DNA of 64,000 nt from Microbacterium sp. W4I4 (GCF_030816235.1 NZ_JAUSXT010000001.1:3596001-3660000), one strand, 5' to 3'. Counted from the stretch's first letter, positions 1 to 8,708 are shown. Numbers and translations: made by a program. Notes: generated from the sequence alone by a model not told the origin.

Positions 1-230
1 GGGAAGCGCGACCAGCGCTCGAGGGTCTCGAGCATGTCATCGGCGGTGTGCCCGGCCGCGCGCGCGTTCCACAGACCGAGACGGGTGATGCGGTAGGTGT
101 GGATGTGCTCCGGTGCTCGCTCGAGCTCGGCGAAGATCGCCAGCTCATGCCGCGCGGACTCCGCGTCGGCGTGCGCGACCTCCAGAAGCACGGTGCGGTC
201 GCTTTGGACGATCAGAGGGCCATCAGACAT
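1..230 (-). CDS. DNA repair helicase XPB-type, N-terminal fragment
   Basis: The start codon is ATG at 230-228 and the frame stays open to the window edge, so only about 76 N-terminal residues are visible (beginning MSDGPLIVQSDRTVLLEV and running through a THxYRIT-like stretch). This matches the N-terminal helicase/XPB domain of actinobacterial XPB-family repair helicases; the ATPase motifs lie outside the window. A TAGACT hexamer on the minus strand at 239-244 ends 8 nt before the start, so the mRNA may be leaderless. The gene follows, in the same direction, a helicase-associated protein that is its usual neighbour. Function is known for the family (3'-5' DNA unwinding in repair), not shown here. 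Confidence 0.85.
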   Translation of the reverse strand, partial: MSDGPLIVQSDRTVLLEVAHADAESARHELAIFAELERAPEHIHTYRITRLGLWNARAAGHTADDMLETLERWSRF

Positions 231-294
231 AGCTGACCAGTCTACCGGCCGCGCGTCCCGGAGGGCGTGGCGGCGCACCATCGCGGGGAAGCGC

Positions 295-1980
295 TCAGCT
301 CTCCAGCACGCGGACCGAACGGATGCTGCGCACCGGAAGGGTGCGTTCGACATCGGCGGCGCGGTCCCGACCTCTCAGCCGGCCGCCGCCCATGCCGGAG
401 GCCTCCAGCGTCAGCTCGCGGCTGGATCCGTCGGGCATCGCGACCTCGACGAGCACCACGGCGCGGGCGCGCACGGCGGTCTCGAGCTCGCGATCCAGCC
501 ATGCGGCATCCGCGTCCGGGCCCTGCCTGGACCGCAGACGCGCGATGAGGGCGGCGTGCGAGGTCGAGACGGGGTGCGGCTCGGGCGCCAGGCGCCTGCG
601 TCGGGCCGAGACCGTCGCGCCGTCGCGGTCCACGAGCGTCGCCGGGTATCGAGCATCCGTCAGCGCCCAGGCCACCGTCTCGGCGCTGACGCGCGAGGCC
701 AGCTGCGCGCCCTGGCGCACCAGGCCCATCGGTCGAAGGTTCCGATCGACCTCGATCGCCTCGAGGAGGTTCTCATCGGCACTGGACACGGAGGTCCCGC
801 CCGTGGCGTCAGGTCCGACGCGAACGAGTCCGTGTCGCGCCGCGGTCTGGGCGACGAGATATTCGAGCGGCTGAGGCACTCCGGTCAGCGACACCTCGTG
901 CAGGAACGCCAGGATGCCGGACTCGGTCTCGCCGTCGACGAGTGCGCGGGAGATCGACTCCGCGGTGAACCGGTATGACGACGCCTGGGCCGCGGACTCA
1001 TGCTCGCTCATCGCGCGCAGCCGATTGTCCAGAGCGGGCTGCAGCGGGCCGGGCGCGATCGCGGTCAGGTCGTTCTGCAGGAAGATGCGGTCGACCTCGG
1101 TCGGCAGCAGCGACTCCAGTGCGGAGGTGTCCACCGGTTCCCCGCGGCGCAATGGCGTGGCCCACCGCGGCTCGGTGTCGTCGTCGGCGCGCAGTCCGAG
1201 CAGCCGGGCGAGTGCGACGAGGTTCTGCGCCCGTGCCGGCCACGACGTGCTCCAGGGGAATGCGTCGTGCCATTCGGCGACCGGTACCCAGCCCGCATTC
1301 GACCGGATGCCGTCAGGCAGCGCATCGCGGAACGAATCGGCCACGTGCGCCCAGCGCACCGCGAACGGATCGGCGAGCCAGTCCTCCGCCCGTGCCGCGA
1401 CGCGCAGCTCGCGGTCCACGGCGCGTGCCAGGCCCGAGATCTCGGCGATCTCGCGCAGCTGGTCGGGGTCACTGGTGGTGGACAGTCGCCGTCGCTCGCC
1501 GGCGCTCAGCGCCCCGGTCGCGACCAGAGCGAGGGGCGTCGAGCGTGCGGCCAGCAGTAGATCCGCCAGGTCGCCGATCGTGGTGAAAGCGCGCTCGGCG
1601 CACCGTGCGGACGCCGCCTCGGAGGACGGGGACTCCTCGACGGCGGATGCCTCGGAGATCGCGGGCCGCGACGTCACCAGGTCGGCCACCGGGGGAAGCA
1701 CGCGTCCGTCGCCATCGACGAACCCTCGCGACGCAAGTGCGGTCAGGGCGTCGGCATCCGCGTTGCCCTGTACGGCATCGCGCAGGTGCTGGGCTTCGGT
1801 GCGCGTCAGCGCGGCGAGTCCGCGTTCGATGGACCCGGATTCCAGCAGCGCCTCCGCCGCATCGAAGAAGTCTTCCCAGTCGGCATCCGTCCGCACGGAG
1901 CGGGCACGCAGCAGCTCTTCGAGCTGCGCATCGCTCGCCGCGGCGAGTCGATCGGCCAGCGGGCGTGCGTGAGTGCTCAT
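295..1980 (-). CDS. Helicase-associated (XPB/Ssl2-like) domain protein
   Basis: A 561-residue protein starting at ATG 1980. It has no Walker A or DEAD motif; the sequence is a long alpha-helical, Ala/Leu/Arg-rich chain, with a C-terminal part resembling the helicase XPB/Ssl2 N-terminal-like domain seen in actinobacterial proteins encoded just before XPB helicases. The order, small membrane protein, this gene, then XPB, all on the minus strand, is common in Microbacteriaceae. The likely role is as a partner or accessory of the repair helicase, by inference from position and domain. The gap to the helicase gene is about 64 nt. No frameshift seen. Confidence 0.8.
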   Translation of the reverse strand: MSTHARPLADRLAAASDAQLEELLRARSVRTDADWEDFFDAAEALLESGSIERGLAALTRTEAQHLRDAVQGNADADALTALASRGFVDGDGRVLPPVADLVTSRPAISEASAVEESPSSEAASARCAERAFTTIGDLADLLLAARSTPLALVATGALSAGERRRLSTTSDPDQLREIAEISGLARAVDRELRVAARAEDWLADPFAVRWAHVADSFRDALPDGIRSNAGWVPVAEWHDAFPWSTSWPARAQNLVALARLLGLRADDDTEPRWATPLRRGEPVDTSALESLLPTEVDRIFLQNDLTAIAPGPLQPALDNRLRAMSEHESAAQASSYRFTAESISRALVDGETESGILAFLHEVSLTGVPQPLEYLVAQTAARHGLVRVGPDATGGTSVSSADENLLEAIEVDRNLRPMGLVRQGAQLASRVSAETVAWALTDARYPATLVDRDGATVSARRRRLAPEPHPVSTSHAALIARLRSRQGPDADAAWLDRELETAVRARAVVLVEVAMPDGSSRELTLEASGMGGGRLRGRDRAADVERTLPVRSIRSVRVLES

Positions 1981-1984
1981 CGGA

Positions 1985-2260
1985 TCAGCGGCGCTTGTCC
2001 GCGCGTCCCTTGCGGACGAAGGTCAGGATCAGCAGGGTGATGATCATGATGAATGCCAGCGGCAGCCCGAACAGCGGCAGTCCCGCGAGGAAGGGCCACA
2101 CTCCGGTGCCGAAGGCCTTCTGATCCATGCCGGTGGCGGTTCCGATGATGATCGCGAAGAAGCTGAGGATCGAGAGCGCGGCCAGCGTCAGCGCCGCGTA
2201 GGCGAGGAAGCGGTCGAGTCGACCCGTGGACGGCTCCGGGCCGTCATCATGCGTGCTCAT
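1985..2260 (-). CDS. Small two-TM membrane protein
   Basis: 91 residues from ATG 2260 (MSTHDDGPEPSTGR). The frame is open further upstream but that part overlaps the cold-shock gene on the other strand and reads as noise. Two hydrophobic helices are visible (about residues 18-40 and 53-80) flanked by a charged N-terminus and a basic RKGRADKRR tail facing the cytoplasm. Homologues in the group are often misnamed multidrug ABC transporter ATPase; no ATPase motif is present, so that name should not be used. It ends 4 nt before the following helicase-associated gene and probably shares its transcript. Function unknown. Confidence 0.75.
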   Translation of the reverse strand: MSTHDDGPEPSTGRLDRFLAYAALTLAALSILSFFAIIIGTATGMDQKAFGTGVWPFLAGLPLFGLPLAFIMIITLLILTFVRKGRADKRR

Positions 2261-2300
2261 CGTCCCCAGCGTATCGCGTGGGTGCGCGGCGGGAGACGGG

Positions 2301-2362
2301 TAGGCTGGAGGTGTCGCGCCGCCGCGCGACGCATTCAACCGTGTCACACAGCGAGGTCTCCC
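2301..2362 (+). promoter_or_regulatory. Cold-shock gene promoter and hairpin leader
   Basis: A TAGGCT -10 hexamer lies at 2301-2306, giving a leader of about 50 nt before ATG 2363. The leader carries a 7-bp GC hairpin (2313-2319 with 2324-2330, loop CGCC). It is one of the few genes here with a real 5' leader, which fits post-transcriptional control of cold-shock mRNAs. The temperature role is inference. Confidence 0.5.
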
Positions 2363-2743
2363 ATGCCCACCGGCAAGGTCAGGTTCTACGACGACGAGAA
2401 GGGGTTCGGCTTCATCGCATCCGATGACGGCCAGGACGTCTTCCTGCACGCCTCTGCCCTTCCTGCAGGCGTCTCCGTGCAGAAGAACTCCCGAGTGGAG
2501 TTCGGTCTCGCCGATGGACGCCGCGGACCGCAGGCGCTCTCGGTGCGGCTTCTCGACGCGCCCCCGAGCCTGGCGAAGGCGAACCGCAAGTCCGCCGATG
2601 ACATGGCGGTGATCGTCGAGGACCTGGTCCGCCTGCTCGACGACATGGGCGGCGACCTGCGTCGCGGCCGTTATCCGTCCTCGGGTCAGAGCCGCAAGGT
2701 GGCAGCCGTGCTCCGGAAGGTCGCTGATGACCTCGACGCCTGA
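2363..2743 (+). CDS. Cold-shock domain protein with C-terminal extension
   Basis: 126 residues. Residues 1-66 form a cold-shock OB fold with RNP1 (KGFGFI) and RNP2 (VFLHAS), the single-strand nucleic-acid binding surface. About 55 further residues form a charged helical tail (KSADDMAVIVEDLVRLL...), as in the longer actinobacterial CspB-type proteins rather than the 67-residue CspA. Expected role: RNA chaperone in the cytoplasm. The start is fixed by the conserved MPTGKVRFYDDEKG beginning. The 3' end overlaps the next gene by 17 nt, so the two are translationally coupled. Confidence 0.92.
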   Translation: MPTGKVRFYDDEKGFGFIASDDGQDVFLHASALPAGVSVQKNSRVEFGLADGRRGPQALSVRLLDAPPSLAKANRKSADDMAVIVEDLVRLLDDMGGDLRRGRYPSSGQSRKVAAVLRKVADDLDA

Positions 2744-3350
2744 GCAGCTCGCCTCCGCAGCCCGGGAGCTCGCGCTCGCCGCGCTGCACGAGATCACACC
2801 CGCATCGACCGTCGGTCCGATCGCCGGCTACACGGTCGAGGACAGCGGGGCGCTCTCGCTGCGCTTCGAGAACCGTCTTCGCGGCTACCCCGGCTGGTAC
2901 TGGACCGTCAGCGTGGCGCAGCTCGACGATGCCGAGCCGACCGTGCTCGAGGCGGAGCTCATGCCCGGTGACGGCGCGCTGCTCGCACCCGACTGGGTGC
3001 CATGGGCCGAGCGTCTCGCCGACTACCGCGCGCACCAGGCCGAGCTCGCCGAGCAGGCCGCTGCGGCAGGCGTCGAGTCGGAGTCCTCGGATGCCGACGG
3101 CAATACGGAGGATGGCGACGACGGGGAAGTCGATGACGCCGACCTCGATGACGCCGACCTCGATGACACCGACGACCTGGATGACAACGATTTCGACGAG
3201 GACGGATCGCCCCACCTGCACGGCGGCGACCTCGACGGCGTGGACATCGACGAGCTCGACGAGGATGCGTCCGACGACGACTCCGACGATGACGACGATG
3301 ACGATGACTCCGATGACGATGATTCGGACGGCGACGACGAAGAGGAGTGA
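2727..3350 (+). CDS. DUF3027 protein with very acidic C-terminal tail
   Basis: 207 residues. Residues 1-105 match DUF3027 (aromatic-rich GYPGWYWTV and LLAPDWVPWAERL segments). From about residue 115 the chain becomes an Asp/Ser/Glu-rich low-complexity tail with short repeats (DDADL units, then D/S runs) and ends in EEE. DUF3027 genes commonly sit beside cold-shock protein genes in actinobacteria; the 17-nt overlap with the upstream gene supports joint function. Molecular role unknown. An acidic tail could mimic nucleic acid or bind basic proteins; this is inference. Confidence 0.88.
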   Translation: MTSTPEQLASAARELALAALHEITPASTVGPIAGYTVEDSGALSLRFENRLRGYPGWYWTVSVAQLDDAEPTVLEAELMPGDGALLAPDWVPWAERLADYRAHQAELAEQAAAAGVESESSDADGNTEDGDDGEVDDADLDDADLDDTDDLDDNDFDEDGSPHLHGGDLDGVDIDELDEDASDDDSDDDDDDDDSDDDDSDGDDEEE

Positions 3351-3379
3351 TCTCTTCCGGCACGTGTGCCTGACACTCG

Positions 3380-3415
3380 AAACCCCTCCTGATCCGCGTG
3401 GATCAGGAGGGGTTT
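3380..3415 (+). terminator. Bidirectional intrinsic terminator
   Basis: Perfect 16-bp inverted repeat (3380-3395 with 3400-3415, loop GCGT), A-rich on the left and followed by TTTCTTC on the right. It sits between the convergent DUF3027 gene and serC and can serve both strands. Confidence 0.9.
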
Positions 3416-3448
3416 CTTCGTGAGGTCGGATCGCCGTTTCGGCGGTGC

Positions 3449-4567
<1,119 letters not shown>

Positions 4568-4618
4568 CTAGGTGGCGCCTGCCCGGCGGCCGTACCGGAT
4601 GACGCACCGTGACCCCGC

Positions 4619-4637
4619 AAAAGGTAGGCTTGCCTAA
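4619..4637 (+). promoter_or_regulatory. DtxR/IdeR-type box overlapping the dtxR promoter
   Basis: The 19 bases match the DtxR/IdeR consensus TWAGGTWAGSCTWACCTWA at 15 of 19 positions, with core palindrome TAGGC-TT-GCCTA at 4625-4636. The same bases contain a TAGGCT -10 hexamer (4625-4630). A metal-loaded repressor bound here would block the promoter of the downstream dtxR gene, so autoregulation is likely. Confidence 0.65.
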
Positions 4638-4655
4638 CAACCCCGGGGAGAACAC

Positions 4656-5357
4656 ATGGCCGACCTGATCGACACGACCGAGATGTACCTTCGCACCATC
4701 CTCGAACTCGAGGAGGAGAACATCGTTCCCCTGCGTGCGCGCATCTCCGAGCGTCTCGGGCACTCCGGTCCGACCGTCTCGCAGACCGTCGGCCGCATGG
4801 AGCGCGACGGCCTCGTCGTCGTCTCCGAGGACCGTCGCCTGGAGCTGACCGGTGCCGGACGCAGCAAGGCCGTGAACGTCATGCGCAAGCACCGGCTCGC
4901 CGAGCGGCTCCTCTCGGATGTCATCGGACTGGACTGGGCCTACGTGCACGAGGAGGCCTGCCGCTGGGAGCACGTGATGAGCGAGCAGGTGGAGCGCCGG
5001 CTGGTGGAGCTGCTCGGTCATCCGACGGAATCGCCGTACGGCAATCCGATCCCCGGTCTCGATCAGCTCGGCGACATCGCCTCGCGAGCCTTCGATGACG
5101 GCGTGATCGGACTGGTCAAGAAGCTCGACGCGGCCGGAGCCCCCATCGAGGGCACCGTTCGACGTCTCGCCGAGCCCGCTCAGGTCGACCCCGAGCTGCT
5201 GGAGCAGCTGCGCGATGCCGGCGTGGTCCCCGGTGCTCGAGGCGACTACCGCTACAACGAGGGGTACGTGCTCATCCGCATGGAGGGGCAGGAGGAGGGG
5301 CTCGAGCTGCCCGTCGAGCTCGCATCCCACATCTTCCTCGTCGGCGAGAGTTCCTGA
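4656..5357 (+). CDS. Iron-dependent repressor, DtxR/IdeR type
   Basis: 233 residues. Residues 1-70 form the winged helix-turn-helix (SERLGHSGPTVSQTVGRM), 70-140 the dimerisation and metal domain, with the segments MRKHRLAERLL and HEEACRWEHVMSEQVERR that carry the metal ligands (His, Cys, Glu, His) almost as in corynebacterial DtxR. The C-terminal 85 residues form the SH3-like domain. This makes it the full-length iron-responsive class, not the short MntR class. In the cell it represses iron uptake and siderophore genes when Fe(II) is plentiful. The start has a good Shine-Dalgarno (GGGGAGAA). A matching operator lies in its promoter. Confidence 0.93.
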   Translation: MADLIDTTEMYLRTILELEEENIVPLRARISERLGHSGPTVSQTVGRMERDGLVVVSEDRRLELTGAGRSKAVNVMRKHRLAERLLSDVIGLDWAYVHEEACRWEHVMSEQVERRLVELLGHPTESPYGNPIPGLDQLGDIASRAFDDGVIGLVKKLDAAGAPIEGTVRRLAEPAQVDPELLEQLRDAGVVPGARGDYRYNEGYVLIRMEGQEEGLELPVELASHIFLVGESS

Positions 5358-5609
5358 TCAGAGCCGGTTTATCGTCGCGTCCGACGAATTGCCAGGTTCG
5401 GAGGGTGACAGAATCGTTATCTTCCGGTAACCTCGGTGAAGTCCCCGGCAGAAGCCAGCCGGAGACAATCGCGGAGGTCGCCTCCCTGGCTCGTCGCCTC
5501 CGCGAGCAGTTCGCACAACGTGCCGTGTGACATACGTGCCCGAGAATCGACTATTGCTGACGAGCTGCGCTTGCCCGAAACGAGCGCGGAGGCGCAGGAG
5601 GACTCCCTT
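5358..5609 (+). promoter_or_regulatory. Long leader and promoter region of the M23 peptidase gene
   Basis: About 250 nt without a convincing gene. The open frame into the peptidase is rich in rare codons (AGA, AGG, ATA, ATT) before 5610 and looks non-coding. Visible: an imperfect palindrome GTTATC-TTCC-GGTAAC at 5416-5431, and a strong hairpin with a perfect 9-bp stem (5469-5477 with 5497-5505). Cell-wall hydrolase genes of actinobacteria often sit behind cyclic-di-AMP riboswitches or under MtrA control; I could not find the conserved ydaO riboswitch segments here. Confidence 0.4.
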
Positions 5610-6431
5610 TTGGCCGAAGACATCGCCACGACCGATACACCCGAAGCCCCCCAGCGGGCACGACGCAGCACCACCCGAAGCTCGAAGCCCCGAACCAGCG
5701 TGAAGCCCATGCGCACGGTAGCGATCTTCGCCGCCGTCGGTGCTCTCGTCGCAGCCGTCGCCCTTCCGGCGTTCGCCGCCACCAAGCAGCCTGCACAGGC
5801 GGCCACGACTCTCCAGCAGATGGCCGTCGATGACGCGCAGTCCCTGGTCGTCGCATCCGAGGCCACCGCAGCGCCGCTCGCACGCAGCACCTACTCCGCG
5901 ACGACTCCTGAGGAGATCGCGAAGAAGAAGGCAGAGGAAGCCGCGAAGAAGCGTGCGGCGGCTGCCGCCCGAGTCGCCTCGGTGAACAGCGGTGGTCGCA
6001 TCAGCGATGCGGATCTGCAACTCGTCGCCGCCGGATCCGGTGAGGTGCGCTATCCGCTCCCGCGCGGCTCGTACTACGTCAGCCGCACTCTGAGCAGCAG
6101 CCACAACGGCGCCGACATGGTCGCTCCAGCCGGCACTCCGATCTTCGCCGCCGCCGCCGGTGTGGTGCGCGTCTCGTCCGAGAGCTACTACGGCTACGGC
6201 GTCGGCATCGTGATCGACTCGATCGTCGGCGGCAAGCGCGTGTCGACCACCTACGGACACATGACCAACGGCACCCGCGGTGTCCAGGCGGGTCAGGTCG
6301 TCAGCGCCGGCCAGTACATCGGCAAGGTCGGAAACACCGGTCACTCCTTCGGCGCCCATCTGCACTTCGAGGTCAAGATCAACGGATCCCTCGTCGAGCC
6401 GATCGGCTGGCTGCGAGTCAACGCCGGCTGA
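5610..6431 (+). CDS. M23 family metallopeptidase, membrane-anchored
   Basis: 273 residues from TTG 5610, chosen because AGGAGG lies 8 nt upstream and the frame before it is non-coding in character. One hydrophobic segment at about residues 35-56 anchors or exports the protein; a basic N-terminus (RRSTTRSSKPR) stays inside. A Lys/Ala/Glu helical region follows (about 100-120), then a C-terminal M23 LytM domain with zinc ligands HNGAD and HLHFEV. Such enzymes cut peptide bridges in peptidoglycan during growth or division. Both zinc motifs are intact, so it is probably active. Confidence 0.9.
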   Translation: MAEDIATTDTPEAPQRARRSTTRSSKPRTSVKPMRTVAIFAAVGALVAAVALPAFAATKQPAQAATTLQQMAVDDAQSLVVASEATAAPLARSTYSATTPEEIAKKKAEEAAKKRAAAAARVASVNSGGRISDADLQLVAAGSGEVRYPLPRGSYYVSRTLSSSHNGADMVAPAGTPIFAAAAGVVRVSSESYYGYGVGIVIDSIVGGKRVSTTYGHMTNGTRGVQAGQVVSAGQYIGKVGNTGHSFGAHLHFEVKINGSLVEPIGWLRVNAG

Positions 6432-6534
6432 TCCAGTCGGTCACGACCCGTTCTCCGACGGTCAGGTGCGCTTCCCGCACTGTTCAGATCCATGGGTTAG
6501 CCTGTACGCGTCGTCGTACGGGCGGGAGAAGCCG

Positions 6535-6645
6535 ATGAACCTGGTGCCGAGCATCCGAACCATGGATGCGCTCGGTCGACTGGTTCTGAGGCATCGTCCG
6601 CAGGGACGGCTCGGCACCGTCGAGCATGAAGGGCGCTGTCTGTAG
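6535..6645 (+). other. Candidate short ORF (36 aa) or small RNA ending in a terminator
   Basis: ATG 6535 has GGAGAA 6 nt upstream and encodes 36 residues (MNLVPSIRTM... EGRCL). Its TAG stop (6643-6645) falls in the loop of an intrinsic terminator. A possible -10 (TAGCCT, about 6498-6503) lies upstream. GC at third codon positions is about 70%, lower than nearby genes, so a non-coding RNA is equally possible. If translated, a ribosome at the end of the ORF would melt the hairpin, which is the layout of an attenuator for the HNH gene beginning at 6750. Confidence 0.35.
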
Positions 6646-6656
6646 ACAGTGCCCTT
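6629..6656 (+). terminator. Intrinsic terminator upstream of the HNH gene
   Basis: 12-bp stem (6629-6640 with 6645-6656, loop TGTA, one G-U pair) followed by TCTTCG. It lies about 200 nt after the peptidase stop and 93 nt before the HNH start. Confidence 0.75.
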
Positions 6657-6749
6657 TCTTCGTCCCCGCTATCGTCTGCTGTCCGTTCGACGTCGTGTGA
6701 GTCGAGAGCGCCGGGAAGCCATCCCGGCCGGATCGAGAGGATGACGACG

Positions 6750-7247
6750 ATGCGCACACTGGTACTGAATGCCGGATACGAACCGCTGACGGTGGTCTCG
6801 TTCAAGCGAGCGATGGTGCTCGTGATGAACGACAAGGCCAGCGTGATCGAGCATATGGAAGGGGATCCGGTCTGGTCGGGGCGCGGTGCCTACGATCGCC
6901 CGGTCGTGATCCTGCTCACCAGATATGTGCGCGTGCCGTCGGCTCGGCATCTGCCGGTGACCAGACGCGGCGTGCTGCGGCGGGACGATCACCGCTGCGG
7001 ATACTGCGGCAGGACCGCCTCGACGATCGACCACATCCTGCCGCGCTCGCGAGGCGGGGTCGACAGTTGGGAGAACCTCGTCGCGTGCTGTCTGACGTGC
7101 AACAACGTCAAGAGCGACCGCACGCCGCGCGAGATGGGCTGGGATCTGCGGATGACGCCGCGCCCGCCACGAGGCACGGCTTGGAGTGTGCGCGGCGCCG
7201 AGCGCGGTGACCCACGGTGGGAACCGTATCTTGCGCTGGCTGCATAG
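6750..7247 (+). CDS. HNH endonuclease
   Basis: 165 residues. The ATG at 6750 is preferred over the one at 6741 because GAGAGG then has normal spacing. The N-terminal half (VLNAGYEPLTVVSFKRAM) and the C-terminal zinc-binding HNH fold (CGYCG, IDHILPRSRGG, ENLVACCLTCN) identify the common actinobacterial HNH protein family. All metal-binding residues of the HNH fold are present. The cellular substrate is unknown. The gene is followed by tRNA-Arg in the same direction and preceded by the candidate attenuator. Confidence 0.9.
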   Translation: MRTLVLNAGYEPLTVVSFKRAMVLVMNDKASVIEHMEGDPVWSGRGAYDRPVVILLTRYVRVPSARHLPVTRRGVLRRDDHRCGYCGRTASTIDHILPRSRGGVDSWENLVACCLTCNNVKSDRTPREMGWDLRMTPRPPRGTAWSVRGAERGDPRWEPYLALAA

Positions 7248-7280
7248 GGCGATCGCCGACCGCCGTTAGACTTGTGTGGC

Positions 7281-7354
7281 GCCTTCGTAGCTCAGTCGGA
7301 TAGAGCAGCCCTCTCCTAAAGGGCAGGTCGCAGGTTCGAATCCTGTCGAGGGCA
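7281..7354 (+). tRNA. tRNA-Arg (anticodon CCT)
   Basis: Full cloverleaf: acceptor GCCTTCG with CGAGGGC, D stem GCTC/GAGC, anticodon stem GCCCT/AGGGC with loop CTCCTAA giving CCT (reads AGG), T arm with TTCGAAT. CCA is not fully encoded (ACC follows). A TAGACT -10 is at 7267-7272. Confidence 0.95.
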
Positions 7355-7367
7355 CCGCTCGTGAATG

Positions 7368-7403
7368 CGAATGGCCGGCACCCGAAAGGGCGCCGGCCAT
7401 TCG
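7368..7403 (+). terminator. Bidirectional terminator between tRNA-Arg and lsr2
   Basis: 12-bp stem CGAATGGCCGGC (7368-7379) pairing with 7392-7403, with a CCCGAAAGGG inner hairpin. Located between convergent genes. Confidence 0.75.
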
Positions 7404-7413
7404 AATCCGGATG

Positions 7414-7755
7414 CTACTGGGCCGCGCGGTACGCGTCCATGATGTCGGCGGAGATGCGGCCGCGCTCGGAGACCTTGAGTCCCTGAGCCTTCGCCCATTC
7501 GCGGATCTCGCCGATCTCGGAATTGCGTGGAGCGCGTCGACGAGGTGCAGATGCACGGGGAGTTCCGCCGGAGGCGCGACGCCCGGCCTCGATATACGGC
7601 GCCAATGCATTTCGCAGGTCGTCCGCATGGGAATTCGTCAGGTCGATCTCGTAGGCGGTGCCGTTGACGGAGAAGTGAACGGTTTCCCCTTCTCCGACCT
7701 CCAGCAGCGTGCCATCGATATCGTCAACCAGCTGATGCACAATTCTTCGAGCCAT
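7414..7755 (-). CDS. lsr2: Lsr2 family nucleoid protein
   Basis: 113 residues from MARRIVHQLVDDIDG, the canonical Lsr2 start; an in-frame ATG 6 nt upstream is also possible. Residues 1-60 are the oligomerisation domain, residues 78-113 the DNA-binding domain with IREWAKAQGLKVSERGRI. Family members bind AT-rich minor grooves through an RGR-like AT hook and silence foreign or conditionally expressed DNA. Here the position corresponding to the RGR hook reads ERGRIS, so the hook is intact. Single gene with its own terminator. Confidence 0.93.
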   Translation of the reverse strand: MARRIVHQLVDDIDGTLLEVGEGETVHFSVNGTAYEIDLTNSHADDLRNALAPYIEAGRRASGGTPRASAPRRRAPRNSEIGEIREWAKAQGLKVSERGRISADIMDAYRAAQ

Positions 7756-7842
7756 GCGCATAACGATAGGTGAGGTGAATGCGCGACGCAAGAATGCCTG
7801 CGGGCATATTCCGAATTGGCATTCGGGAAAGGAAACGCTATC

Positions 7843-8685
7843 TCAGGGAAGAAGGCCCAGCCGCCGTGCGCGTGCCACCGCAGCGTGTCTGGTGGACGCA
7901 TCCATTTTGGACATCGCGGTACCCAGATATGCCTTGATCGTTCCTTCTCGCAGGCCCAGCTGCGCGGCGATCTCGGAATTCGTCGACCCCAGCGCCGCAC
8001 ATGCCAGCACGTCGAGTTCGCGGGGAGACAGGTGCACGCTCGGTGAGGGCTGCACATCCGGTTCCGGTCCGACGACGCCCAGCAGCCGTCGCTCGACGGC
8101 GGAGATGCGCTCGCGCAGCGAGTCATCGGTGAGGGAGGAGGCGATGCTGCGCAATTCGGCGAAGCTCTCCCGCAGGTCCTCGCGGCGCGGCGCGGCCAGA
8201 ACCGGCTCGGGCGCGCTCTCGCGCAGTCGGCGCTCGACCTCGTCGCGGATGCGCAGCTCGTCGGCGATGCGCTGCGCCACGCTCATCGCGGGTGCCGTGG
8301 TGACGCCGCCCACCTGGGACTGCTCCCAGGCTCCGGCATACAGCACGCCGCGCGGACGTCCCGAGACGATGATGGGAAGCGCCAGCAGCGTGCGCAGCCC
8401 CTCACCCAGGACGAACACGTCGTAGTCGTGCGTGATCTGCTGGGAGGAGCGGTAGTCGTTGGTCATGCGTGGACGCAGCTCGATCATCGCCCGCCCGCCG
8501 AGACCCCGCTCCGGGCGCACCTGCAGCCCGTCGAGATGGTGCGTGCGGTTGCCGACGATGGTGGTCACGGTGACCTCGCCGCCCTCGATGAGGCCGCCGA
8601 ACGCCACGGGGAACCGCGTTCGTCGCGCAAGTTCGCGCACCCCGTCGGCAACGAGGCGCTCAGCGGATGCGATCGGAGTGCCCAT
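7843..8685 (-). CDS. GAF-domain LuxR-type transcriptional regulator
   Basis: 280 residues. Residues 10-150 resemble a GAF sensor domain (GLGGRAM, VLGEGLRTLLALPIIVSGRPRG), a helical linker follows, and residues 215-280 form the LuxR helix-turn-helix (SPRELDVLACAALG, NSEIAAQLGLREGTIKAYL). The gene is divergent from the DUF485-symporter pair, whose carboxylate uptake it probably controls; homologous arrangements (GAF-LuxR next to acetate-type symporters) occur in many actinobacteria. Ligand unknown. Palindromic sites lie in the shared 115-bp promoter region. Confidence 0.85.
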   Translation of the reverse strand: MGTPIASAERLVADGVRELARRTRFPVAFGGLIEGGEVTVTTIVGNRTHHLDGLQVRPERGLGGRAMIELRPRMTNDYRSSQQITHDYDVFVLGEGLRTLLALPIIVSGRPRGVLYAGAWEQSQVGGVTTAPAMSVAQRIADELRIRDEVERRLRESAPEPVLAAPRREDLRESFAELRSIASSLTDDSLRERISAVERRLLGVVGPEPDVQPSPSVHLSPRELDVLACAALGSTNSEIAAQLGLREGTIKAYLGTAMSKMDASTRHAAVARARRLGLLP

Positions 8686-8708
8686 TCTCAGCTGATACCA
8701 ACTTTCGG

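Noticed and set aside
3110..3345. CRISPR array or tandem DNA repeat
   Set aside because: The short repeats are coding and encode the acidic tail; no spacer pattern.
5358..5609. Cyclic-di-AMP (ydaO) or cobalamin riboswitch before the M23 gene
   Set aside because: Position fits and CGGTGAAGTCCCCGG is faintly cobalamin-like, but the conserved core segments of either class could not be found.
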